From assembly GCF_009649785.1 (NCBI RefSeq), contig NZ_WJOK01000012.1, positions 1-64,000 of the forward strand: DNA of 64,000 nucleotides, in the 5' to 3' direction. Made by a program: the position numbers and the translations under genes. Positions 54,234 to 61,948 of this stretch are shown piece by piece. The first letter of the stretch is position 1. Each line of letters begins with the position of its first letter. This DNA comes from Agrobacterium tumefaciens (lineage in GTDB: Bacteria > Pseudomonadota > Alphaproteobacteria > Rhizobiales > Rhizobiaceae). Below the pieces are notes generated by a model. The model was not told the origin of the DNA, searched no databases, and saw nothing but the letters and a program-made list of their open reading frames with translations.

Positions 54234-55502
54234 ATGACAGACCAGATGACAAAATCGGCCGCAATGACGGTTGCGCCGCAGGTGAAGGCCGTGCCCGATA
54301 CGATGACGGCGGCCTTCGACGAGTTCATGGAGGCCTTCGAGACCTTCCGCGACACCAACGACCAGCGGCTTTCCGATATCGAACGCAAGATGGGGTCCGA
54401 CGTCGTGACCCGCGACAAGCTCGACCGCATCGACAAGGCGCTCGATGACAACCGCAAGATCATGGACGATCTGGCGCTTAAGAAAGCGCGCCCGGCGCTC
54501 GGCCGCAAGCAGGCGCATTCCCTCGATACGGATGAGCACAAGGCCGCCTTCGAGGCCTATATCCGCCGGGGTGAGGAGGGCGCGCTGCGCGATCTAGAGG
54601 CCAAGGCCTTTGCCGGATCGACAGGCGCCGATGGTGGTTATCTGCTGCCCACCGAAACGGATGGCGAGATCGGCCGCCGCATGACGGCGATTTCACCGAT
54701 CCGGTCGCTTGCGACCGTGCGGCAGGTTTCCACTGCCGTGCTGAAGAAGCCGTTTTCGCCGGGTGGATTTGCCACCGGCTGGGTTTCTGAAACTGCGGCT
54801 CGCCCCGAGACGACGACACCGAAGCTCTCCGAACTTTCCTTCCCGACTATGGAACTCTACGCCATGCCTGCCGCAACCCAGGGGTTGCTGGATGATGCGG
54901 CCGTGGATATCGAGGCCTGGATCGCCTCGGAAGTGGACATTGCCTTTGCAGAACAGGAGGCAGCGGCGTTCATCGCCGGCGACGGTACCAACAAACCGAA
55001 GGGTTTCCTCTCCTATACGGCCGTCGCAAATGACAGCTGGAGCTGGGGTAATATCGGTTATGTCGCCACCGGTGTTGCGGGTGGCTTCGCCTCCGCGGGG
55101 CCAATGGATGTGCTGCTGGATGCCGTCTATGGACTGAAGGCAGGCCACCGCCAGAACGGCAACTTCGTGATGAACCGCAAGACGCAAGGCGCGCTGCGCC
55201 GCTTCAAGGATACCAGCGGCGCCTATCTCTGGCATCCGCCCGCTGCCGCCGGGCAGGCCGCCTCGCTGATGGGCTTTCCCGTGATGGAGGCCGAAGACAT
55301 GCCGAATGTCGCGGCAAACAGCTTCGCCATCGCTTTCGGTGATTTCCGCGCCGGTTACCTCGTGGTGGACCGCACCGGCGTGCGCATCCTGCGCGATCCC
55401 TATTCGGCAAAACCCTATGTGCTGTTCTACACCACCAAGCGCGTGGGCGGCGGCGTGCAGAACTTCGAGGCGATCAAGCTGGTGAAGTTCGGGGTGAATT
55501 GA
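54234..55502 (+). CDS. GTA major capsid protein (gp5, HK97 fold)
   Basis: A 422-residue HK97-type capsid protein. Residues 1-105 form the scaffolding-like delta domain with a long coiled coil (about 15-80); the mature part begins near GSTGADGGYLLPTE, where the protease should cut. FAIAFGDFRAGYLVVDRTGVRILRDPYS is the usual C-terminal part. The ATG at 54234 (MTDQMTKSAA) is chosen; upstream codons overlap the protease. Confidence 0.92.
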   Translation: MTDQMTKSAAMTVAPQVKAVPDTMTAAFDEFMEAFETFRDTNDQRLSDIERKMGSDVVTRDKLDRIDKALDDNRKIMDDLALKKARPALGRKQAHSLDTDEHKAAFEAYIRRGEEGALRDLEAKAFAGSTGADGGYLLPTETDGEIGRRMTAISPIRSLATVRQVSTAVLKKPFSPGGFATGWVSETAARPETTTPKLSELSFPTMELYAMPAATQGLLDDAAVDIEAWIASEVDIAFAEQEAAAFIAGDGTNKPKGFLSYTAVANDSWSWGNIGYVATGVAGGFASAGPMDVLLDAVYGLKAGHRQNGNFVMNRKTQGALRRFKDTSGAYLWHPPAAAGQAASLMGFPVMEAEDMPNVAANSFAIAFGDFRAGYLVVDRTGVRILRDPYSAKPYVLFYTTKRVGGGVQNFEAIKLVKFGVN

Positions 55503-55515
55503 CCGCAATCTTCCC

Positions 55516-55544
55516 CGTCACCCCGGACCAAGTCGGGGGTGACG
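55516..55544. repeat. GC-rich palindrome between capsid and gp6
   Basis: CGTCACCCC...GGGGTGACG, arms of 9 bases with further pairing (GAC/GTC) around a CAA loop. A common rhizobial intergenic palindrome type, here inside the GTA operon. Confidence 0.65.
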
Positions 55545-55614
55545 GCGTGCGGATGCTACATTTTCGCCAAACGCTTTCGGCCGGAATTCTTTCTGTCCCA
55601 TATCCGGAGACCCC

Positions 55615-56184
55615 ATGACCTATGCCCTCATTCATCCGCCGCAGGCGGAGCCGCTGACGCTTGCCGAGGTGAAGGCGCATTTGCGTCTCGACGGCGGCGA
55701 CGAGGATGCGCTGCTGGCTGCGCTGATCCGTACCGCCCGCGAGCATCTGGAACGTACGACAGGACTTTGCCTGATACGCCAGACCTGGCGGCTCTATCTC
55801 GACCGGTGGCCGCCGAGTGGCATGATTCTGATTGGTAAGGGACCGGTGCAAACCATCGAAACGATTCTGGTTTTTGACGGTCAAGGGCGCGCGGCCGACA
55901 TCACAGCCGCCGACAGGTTGCTTGACGGCGAGGCGCGCCCGGCGCGGCTGTGGCTGCGCGACCCGCCAGCCCCCGGACGGGTGATGAACGGCATCGAGAT
56001 CGACTTCATTGCCGGTTACGGTGAGGCGGGAACCGATGTGCCCGATACGCTGAAACGCGCCATGCTGATGCATGTGGCCCAGATGTTCGCCTTCCGCGGT
56101 GCCGTTGCTCCGGAGAATCAACCCGCAGCGGTTCCGGCCAGTTACGAGCGGCTGGTGTCGCCGTTCTGCCGTGTGGGGCTCTGA
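55615..56184 (+). CDS. GTA head-tail connector (gp6)
   Basis: A 189-residue adaptor protein of the gp6-like family: EPLTLAEVKAHLRLDGGDEDALL at the start, LPDTLKRAMLMHVAQMFAFRG-type helix at the end. It links the portal to the tail. The gene ends 3 bp before gp7. Confidence 0.85.
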   Translation: MTYALIHPPQAEPLTLAEVKAHLRLDGGDEDALLAALIRTAREHLERTTGLCLIRQTWRLYLDRWPPSGMILIGKGPVQTIETILVFDGQGRAADITAADRLLDGEARPARLWLRDPPAPGRVMNGIEIDFIAGYGEAGTDVPDTLKRAMLMHVAQMFAFRGAVAPENQPAAVPASYERLVSPFCRVGL

Positions 56185-56187
56185 GCC

Positions 56188-56523
56188 ATGAACCTCGTTT
56201 TTCTCGACCCCGGCAAGCTTACGGCGCGGTTGGAGCTTGAGGTGCGCAGTGAGGTACCGGATGGGCAGGGTGGGGCCGCGGAAAGCTGGAGTTTCCTGCG
56301 TTCGCTCTGGGCGGCTATCGAACCTGTTTCGAATGCCTCGCATGAGCGGGCCTCGGCTGAGGGCGTAACAATCACCCACCGCGTCTGGCTGGTCTGGCGC
56401 AGCGACATTGTTGCCGGCATGCGCTTTCGCAAGGGACGGCGCATTCTGGCGATCCGGGCCGTGATGGATCCGGACGAGACCCGCCGTTTCATCGTCTGCC
56501 GCTGTGAGGAGGAAAGCCCGTGA
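56188..56523 (+). CDS. GTA head closure protein (gp7)
   Basis: A 111-residue protein of the phage head-tail joining family (GKLTARLELEVRSEVPDGQGGAAESW...LWAAIEP). It is the stopper below the adaptor. It overlaps gp8 by 4 bp. Confidence 0.85.
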   Translation: MNLVFLDPGKLTARLELEVRSEVPDGQGGAAESWSFLRSLWAAIEPVSNASHERASAEGVTITHRVWLVWRSDIVAGMRFRKGRRILAIRAVMDPDETRRFIVCRCEEESP

Positions 56524-56915
56524 GTGCCGCAAATGTGCTTCTACAGGCGATTTTCGCAAGACTTTCCGGCGACGCTGCTCTGACGGAGCTCATCCCCGGC
56601 GGTATCGTCGACCGGCTTTTGCCGCGCGCCGTCCTGCCCTTGATCGTTATCGGCGAACTTGAAAGCCGCGATTACTCGACGGCGACGGAAAAGGCCGAAG
56701 AACATTTTCTGTCGCTGGACATCTGGAGCGATGCCAATGGCCGCAGGTGCGCGGGTGAGATTGCCGGGCGGGTGAAAACCCTGCTCGACGATGCCGCCCT
56801 CCCGCTTGTCGGTATCTCGCTCGTCAATCTGCAGCTTCTCTCGAGCCGTTCGCGGCGCGAGCCGAAGACACGGAACTTCCTCGCAGAAATGCGTTTCAGG
56901 GCGGTAACGGAATAG
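56520..56915 (+). CDS. GTA tail terminator (gp8, DUF3168)
   Basis: A 131-residue DUF3168 protein (LLQAIFARLSGDAALTELIPGGIVDRL...LSLDIWSDANGRRCAGEIAGRV). It caps the tail at the head side. It starts with GTG inside the gp7 stop codon. The next gene on this strand, gp9, is 1.3 kb away because an antisense MFS gene lies between. Confidence 0.88.
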   Translation: MSAANVLLQAIFARLSGDAALTELIPGGIVDRLLPRAVLPLIVIGELESRDYSTATEKAEEHFLSLDIWSDANGRRCAGEIAGRVKTLLDDAALPLVGISLVNLQLLSSRSRREPKTRNFLAEMRFRAVTE

Positions 56916-56922
56916 GGTCGGT

Positions 56923-58122
56923 TCAGGAATTCTGTTTGCGCACGGTGCGCCAGAGCACGATCAGCAGCAGAAACGAAATGCTGATCAGCACGGCGGCGAT
57001 GGTGAGCATGGCCGCCACCCCGCCGCGATCCAGCGCCAGCGTGAAAATGACGGGCGCCACGGCAATCGCAAGGTTCTGCGGCAGGGAGATACGCGCGGCC
57101 TGAAGGCCATATTGTTCCGGTGAAAATACCGCGAGCGGCAACACCGCGCGACTGACGGTGAGCACGCCCGCGCCAAAGCCGAAGAAAATGATGAAGCCGA
57201 TGAAAGCGGGCATGGCCGGGGCAAAAACGAGCAACAGCACGAAGGATGCGAGCAGCATACCTAAGCCGATCATGCAGGTGACGAAGGGATTGCCGTGTTT
57301 TCCAAGCAGAAAATCCAACCCGCGCGCCATGATCGCAAGCACGCTGCGCACGGCTGCCAGTTGCACGGCGAGCGATTGCGATGCGCCGGCATGGACCAGC
57401 AGCAGAGGCAGGAGCGGCGAAAAGCCAAAGGCTGTGAAGGCGCTAAGCGTCGTCATTGCCGCCAGAAGCAGAAAGGCGCGCCGCGTATCGACAGGCGATG
57501 TCGAGACCGCAGCGCCTTTCGAAGTGCCCTGAGTATTGCTCGTCCTTCGTCCGGGAAGGACAAAAACATAGAGTGGGAGAAGCACGAATATCTGCAGACA
57601 GGCATATACCAAAAGGGTGCCGCGCCAGCCCAGGTGCTGATCTGCGACGGTGGTGACGGGCAGGAAAACCGCTGCCGAAAGTCCGGTAAACACCATCAGA
57701 AGCGTCAGCGACCGGCCACTTTCCGCGCCGACACGTTCCACCACAGCCGTATGGGCCGCCGTCGTCAGGCCGCAGGTCGCGGCCAGACCCATCACGATCC
57801 AGCCGAGGACGTAGCTGATCACGCCGCCCGCAAAGGCGAGCACGACAAAACCCGCCGTGAAGAGCAACGAACCCGCCACAAGAACAGGGGCGGCACCACG
57901 GCGCACCAGCGTTCTTCCCAGAAGCGGGCCGCAGAGGGCGCTGATCGTCATCATGACGGTGAGACCGGCAAAAACGACCTCGTTTGCGATGGCCAGTTCC
58001 TGTCCGATGCGTGGCCCCAGTATGGCCAGCATGTCGAAACCGGTGCCCCAGCTGACGACCTGCCCAACCGCAAGCACGCCGATAAGGCGCGCGCGAGACG
58101 TGAAGGGGGTGGCATCAGACAT
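56923..58122 (-). CDS. MFS transporter inserted antisense in the GTA cluster
   Basis: A 399-residue, 12-helix major facilitator of the YbfB/oxalate-formate-like or unclassified type (GVLAVGQVVSWGTGFDMLAILGP at the start, FIIFFGFGAGVLTVSRAVLPLAVF later). Substrate unknown. It lies between gp8 and gp9 on the opposite strand, with 7 bp to the gp8 stop and 107 bp to gp9. In RcGTA gp8 and gp9 are adjacent, so this is a chromosomal insertion. Its codon use does not look foreign. Confidence 0.88.
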   Translation of the reverse strand: MSDATPFTSRARLIGVLAVGQVVSWGTGFDMLAILGPRIGQELAIANEVVFAGLTVMMTISALCGPLLGRTLVRRGAAPVLVAGSLLFTAGFVVLAFAGGVISYVLGWIVMGLAATCGLTTAAHTAVVERVGAESGRSLTLLMVFTGLSAAVFLPVTTVADQHLGWRGTLLVYACLQIFVLLPLYVFVLPGRRTSNTQGTSKGAAVSTSPVDTRRAFLLLAAMTTLSAFTAFGFSPLLPLLLVHAGASQSLAVQLAAVRSVLAIMARGLDFLLGKHGNPFVTCMIGLGMLLASFVLLLVFAPAMPAFIGFIIFFGFGAGVLTVSRAVLPLAVFSPEQYGLQAARISLPQNLAIAVAPVIFTLALDRGGVAAMLTIAAVLISISFLLLIVLWRTVRKQNS

Positions 58123-58229
58123 GATGAAAATCGCGGGTGCGAGATGCGGGAATGCTCTTGGTAGCAGGCCAGTTGCGACCCGGCAACATCAAACGAGACG
58201 ACATCAATCGAAACGAGAGGGAGAACACC

Positions 58230-58637
58230 ATGGTGGCGCACAAGGGCAAGGACCTGCTGCTGAAGTTCAACAACGCCGGCTCCTATGTGACCGTGGCGGG
58301 GCTCAGAACCAAGCGTCTGGCCTTCAACGCGCAGGCGGTTGATATTACCGACGGCGAAAGCGCCGGGCGCTGGCGCGAGCTTCTGGCCGGCGCCGGCGTG
58401 CAGCGGGCATCGCTGACGGCGTCGGGCATCTTCAAGGATCAGGCAAGCGATGCACTGGTGCGTGGCGCATTTTTCGCCGGCTCCATTCCGGGCTGGCAGA
58501 TCGTCATTCCTGACTTCGGCACGATCACCGGGCCGTTCCAGATCGTCGCGCTCGAATATTCCGGTCGCCACGATGGCGAAGTGCAATTCGAGACCGCGCT
58601 GGAATCGGCCGGTTTCCTTAATTTCGGAGCACTTTGA
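58230..58637 (+). CDS. GTA major tail protein (gp9, TP901-1 family)
   Basis: A 135-residue tail-tube protein (KGKDLLLKFNNAGSYVTVAGLRTK, VDITDGESAGRWRELLAGAG). GAGAGGGAGAACACC before the ATG at 58230 gives a strong start, unlike the coupled starts elsewhere. The GTA genes downstream of the insertion can thus be translated on their own. Its stop overlaps gp10 as TGATG. Confidence 0.88.
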   Translation: MVAHKGKDLLLKFNNAGSYVTVAGLRTKRLAFNAQAVDITDGESAGRWRELLAGAGVQRASLTASGIFKDQASDALVRGAFFAGSIPGWQIVIPDFGTITGPFQIVALEYSGRHDGEVQFETALESAGFLNFGAL

Positions 58638-58993
58638 TGCCGCAAGGGTTACGTTACGGGCGGGCGAACCGCCATCGCGGCGAGATCGAGGCGCTGATCG
58701 ATGGCGAAAGGCGCGTTCTTTGCCTGACGCTCGGCGCTCTCGCCGAACTCGAAACCGCCTTTCAGGCCGATGATCTCACCGCGCTCGCCGAACGTTTCGC
58801 AGCCGGACGTATGAAGGCGGCCGATATGATACGGGTGATCGGCGCCGGTCTGCGCGGCGCGGGCAACGTGTTTTCCGATGAGGACGTGGCCGCAGCCACG
58901 GTGGAAGGCGGCGTTGCCGGCCACGCCGCCATCGTCGCCGATCTCCTGACAGCCACCTTTGCCGGTTCGAGGGGCACACCGCCGGACCCTTGA
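58637..58993 (+). CDS. GTA gp10 (tail assembly)
   Basis: A 118-residue member of the GTA gp10 family (NRHRGEIEALIDGERRVLCLTLGALAELETAFQADDLTAL...AADMIRVIGAGLRGAGN). It acts with gp10.1 in tail assembly. The ATG overlaps the gp9 stop. Confidence 0.85.
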   Translation: MPQGLRYGRANRHRGEIEALIDGERRVLCLTLGALAELETAFQADDLTALAERFAAGRMKAADMIRVIGAGLRGAGNVFSDEDVAAATVEGGVAGHAAIVADLLTATFAGSRGTPPDP

Positions 58994-59211
58994 GTGCCGC
59001 AGCAGGTGAGGTGGGCGATCTGACGCCGCGTCCTTTTCCCTGGGAGGCGGTAATACACACCGGTTTCCACCTGCTGCGGCTTTCCTCCGAAACCTTCTGG
59101 CAGCTGACGCCAAGGGAATTCTTTGCCATGACCGGCGGTATCCGCCCCGCTTTCCACACCCTCGACCGCCCGGCGATGGATGCGATGATGCGGCGGTTTC
59201 CGGATGGGTGA
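58990..59211 (+). CDS. GTA gp10.1 (tail assembly chaperone, rcc01693 family)
   Basis: A 73-residue protein (PFPWEAVIHTGFHLLRLSSETFWQLTPREF...FHTLDRPAMDAMMRRFP), the short gene RcGTA also has at this position. It starts with a TTG overlapping the gp10 stop. Confidence 0.8.
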   Translation: MSAAAGEVGDLTPRPFPWEAVIHTGFHLLRLSSETFWQLTPREFFAMTGGIRPAFHTLDRPAMDAMMRRFPDG

Positions 59212-59308
59212 GTGTGGTTTGCTATTTTGGGGGACCTGCATCTTTCGTGAAAACCACCAGGCAATTCAAACATCTACGGCTCCGTTTTGAATCAGAAAGG
59301 CAAGCGTG

Positions 59309-59890
59309 ATGGCAGGCGAAGTATCGATTGCGGACAGTCGCGAGGAAGCGGAAGCGCTTTCGGAGGTGATGGGTGATCTCGAACGGCGTTCCGAGCGGTT
59401 CGGGGCGGCGTTGACTTCTGCCATGCAGGCCGCGGTGACGGGCGGCAAGGGGTTGGATGAAGTGTTGCGCGGGCTTGGCGAACGGCTCTCCGGCATTGCG
59501 CTTTCCGCCGGGCTGAAGCCGCTTGAGAACATGATCGGCAATGCCGTAGGCGGGCTTTTAAATGGCGGCGGTTCGCTGTTTGCTTTTGCCGATGGCGGGG
59601 TGCCGGGACGCAGTATCACGCCCTTTGCCGATGGCGGTGTGGTCGCAAGCCCGGCCTTCTTCCCGATGGGCGGCGGGCTTGGCCTGATGGGCGAAGCGGG
59701 TGCCGAGGCGATCCTGCCGCTGAAGCGTGGTTCGGATGGGGCGCTCGGTGTTGCCGCACCGGGGGGTGGCGGCGGCGCGCAGATCGTTTTCAATGTGACG
59801 GCGACGGACGCGGCGAGCTTCAGAAAAAGTGAAGGCCAGATCGCCGCCATGCTGGCGCGCAGCGTCGGGCGTGGCCAGCGCGGCCTGTGA
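59309..59890 (+). CDS. GTA tail tape measure protein (gp11, short)
   Basis: A 193-residue tape measure protein. Residues 1-80 are helical; the C-terminal half has two FADGG repeats and the common TMP ending LMGEAGAEAILPLKRG, then a glycine-rich stretch. GTAs have very short tape measures, so the length is near normal. The ATG at 59309 with AAAGG is preferred over the GTG one codon earlier. Confidence 0.85.
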   Translation: MAGEVSIADSREEAEALSEVMGDLERRSERFGAALTSAMQAAVTGGKGLDEVLRGLGERLSGIALSAGLKPLENMIGNAVGGLLNGGGSLFAFADGGVPGRSITPFADGGVVASPAFFPMGGGLGLMGEAGAEAILPLKRGSDGALGVAAPGGGGGAQIVFNVTATDAASFRKSEGQIAAMLARSVGRGQRGL

Positions 59891-59980
59891 CGGATTGAAC
59901 CTCCTCCCTGCAAGACCTCTGTGTCGAGCGTGACCCTTCCATCTTTCCCAGACTATCAAAACGAATCCAGGAACAACGAC

Positions 59981-60619
59981 ATGGCGGCATTTCATGAAGT
60001 GCGGTTTCCGCTCAGGCTGGCGCTTGGCGTAAGCGGCGGGCCGGTAAGGAGAACCGATATCGTCAACCTTTCCAATGGGCGGGAGAACCGCAACCAGCGT
60101 TGGAAGAATGCCAGACGCGCCTATGACGCAGGATCGGGCATTCGCTCCGTTGCCGATCTTTACGAGGTACTGTCCTTTTTCGAGGCGCGGCGCGGTGAAC
60201 TCCATGGTTTTCGGTTTCGCGACCCGGTGGATTTCAAATCATGTCCGCCGGGCCAGACACCTGCTGCAAGCGACCAGAAGATTGGCACCGGTGACGGCAC
60301 GACGACGGCTTTTCAGCTGGTGAAGACCTATGCCGATGCGGGCGGTTCCTTCACCCGGCGGGTGGCGAAGCCGGTCGAGGCTTCGGTCATCATCTCAGTC
60401 GATGGGGTGAAAGCCGTTTTGTCGGATTTTTCGGTCGACCACGCGACCGGTACGGTGACGTTTCGCGCCGGTAAGGCGCCGCCTGCCGGTGCCGCAATCC
60501 GGGCCGGTTTCGAATTCGACGTGCCGGTGCGATTTGCAATCGACCGCATCGACGTGAACCTTACCGCCTTCGAGGCGGGCCGCATTCCCTCCATTCCATT
60601 GATGGAAATCCTGCCATGA
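59981..60619 (+). CDS. GTA distal tail protein (gp12, DUF2460)
   Basis: A 212-residue DUF2460 protein: MAAFHEVRFPLRLALGVSGG at the start, RWKNARRAYDAGSGIRSVADLYEVLSFFEARRGELHGFRFRD in the middle. It forms the ring below the tail tube. The ATG at 59981 has AGGAA upstream; the frame is open 20 codons earlier. It overlaps gp13 by 4 bp. Confidence 0.88.
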   Translation: MAAFHEVRFPLRLALGVSGGPVRRTDIVNLSNGRENRNQRWKNARRAYDAGSGIRSVADLYEVLSFFEARRGELHGFRFRDPVDFKSCPPGQTPAASDQKIGTGDGTTTAFQLVKTYADAGGSFTRRVAKPVEASVIISVDGVKAVLSDFSVDHATGTVTFRAGKAPPAGAAIRAGFEFDVPVRFAIDRIDVNLTAFEAGRIPSIPLMEILP

Positions 60620-61500
60620 AGACCATTCCTGCCGCATTTGCCGAGCATCTGGCGGGCGAGGCCACGACCACCTGCCATTGCTGGAAAGTGACACTGAAGG
60701 ACGGCGAGGTCATCGGTTTTACCGACCATGACGGGACCCTTTCCTTCGCCGGTACTGCCTACCTGGCCGCAACCGGCTTTGGTGCGAGTGACAGCGACCG
60801 CGAGGCCGGACTTGGCGCGAGTGCGGGCGAAGTGACGGGCGGCTTTTCCAGTGAGGCGATTTCCGAAAGCGATCTGGCCGCCGGACGTTTCGATGGTGCG
60901 CAGGTGGCGCTCTACCTCGTCAACTGGCAGGTGCCGGAACAGCATGTGTTGCTGAACATGCGCGAAATCGGCGAGGTGACACGGGCGGGCGGAGCGTTTC
61001 GTGCCGAGCTGCGCAGCATCGCCCATCGTCTTTCCCAGCCGCAGGGCAGGGTCTATGGGCGGCGCTGCGATGCCGCCCTTGGTGATCGGCGATGCGGCGT
61101 CGATCTCAATCGATTTACCGGCACCGGCAGCGTTGCGGGCACGGACGCGGCGGGCAACCTGCTGGTAACAGGGCTGGACGCTTTCGCCGATGGTTTCTTC
61201 AGCCGTGGGAAATTGCAGTTTCTGAGCGGCCAACTTGCCGGCAAGGGTTTCGATCTCGACGGCCACGAGAAACGCGATGGCGGCACGCTTCTGTCCTTTT
61301 GGCTCGCTCCGGAGCAACCGCCGCAGCCGGGTGATGTTTTTTCCGTCATCGCCGGTTGCGACAAGAGTTTTGCGACCTGCAAGGCGAAATTCGCCAATTA
61401 CCTGAACTTTCGTGGCTTTCCGCATCTGCCGGGGGCGGATTTCGCCTATTCCTACGCCAGCAGCGGCCAGACCCATGACGGCGGGGCGCTGTTTCCATGA
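60616..61500 (+). CDS. GTA hub protein (gp13, DUF2163)
   Basis: A 294-residue tail hub protein. Cys151, Cys160, Cys248 and Cys255 (in RRCDAALGDRRC and GCDKSFATC) are the four cysteines expected for the iron-sulfur site reported for RcGTA gp13. The ending NYLNFRGFPHLPGADF is typical of DUF2163. All four are present, so the site seems intact. Confidence 0.9.
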   Translation: MKTIPAAFAEHLAGEATTTCHCWKVTLKDGEVIGFTDHDGTLSFAGTAYLAATGFGASDSDREAGLGASAGEVTGGFSSEAISESDLAAGRFDGAQVALYLVNWQVPEQHVLLNMREIGEVTRAGGAFRAELRSIAHRLSQPQGRVYGRRCDAALGDRRCGVDLNRFTGTGSVAGTDAAGNLLVTGLDAFADGFFSRGKLQFLSGQLAGKGFDLDGHEKRDGGTLLSFWLAPEQPPQPGDVFSVIAGCDKSFATCKAKFANYLNFRGFPHLPGADFAYSYASSGQTHDGGALFP

Positions 61501-61931
61501 GCAGTACCTCAGAAAAAGTGCTGGCGCTCGCGCAAGGCTGGATCGGCACGCCCTACCGGCATCAGGCGTCGTTGCAAGGCGTTGGCTGCGATTGCCTCGG
61601 CCTTGTCAGGGGCATCTGGCGCTCGCTTTACGGCGAGGAACCGGAACTGCCGCCGCCCTACACACCAGATTGGGCCGAGCGGGGCGGCGAGGACCGGCTG
61701 CTGGATGCCGCGACACGTTATTTTTCGGCGGTGCCTGATATGGAAGAGGCGATGCCGGGCGACCTGCTGCTGTTCCGCTGGCGGGCCCATGCAGCGGCCA
61801 AACATCTCGGCATTCTCGCCGGGCCGCAGCATTTCATCCATGCCTATGAACAGGCGGCAGTGGTGCGCTCGGCGCTGGTGCCCGGCTGGAAGCGACGTAT
61901 TGCCGGCGTCTTCCGTTTTCCCGAATCCTGA
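61497..61931 (+). CDS. GTA NlpC/P60-type peptidase (gp14)
   Basis: A 144-residue cell-wall peptidase with the catalytic C33 in GVGCDCLGLVRGIW and H103 in AAKHLGILAG; a third polar residue follows. It sits in the baseplate and may open the recipient's peptidoglycan. The gene overlaps gp13 by 4 bp. Confidence 0.88.
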   Translation: MSSTSEKVLALAQGWIGTPYRHQASLQGVGCDCLGLVRGIWRSLYGEEPELPPPYTPDWAERGGEDRLLDAATRYFSAVPDMEEAMPGDLLLFRWRAHAAAKHLGILAGPQHFIHAYEQAAVVRSALVPGWKRRIAGVFRFPES

Positions 61932-61948
61932 CATTTTTCGAGGCGACC

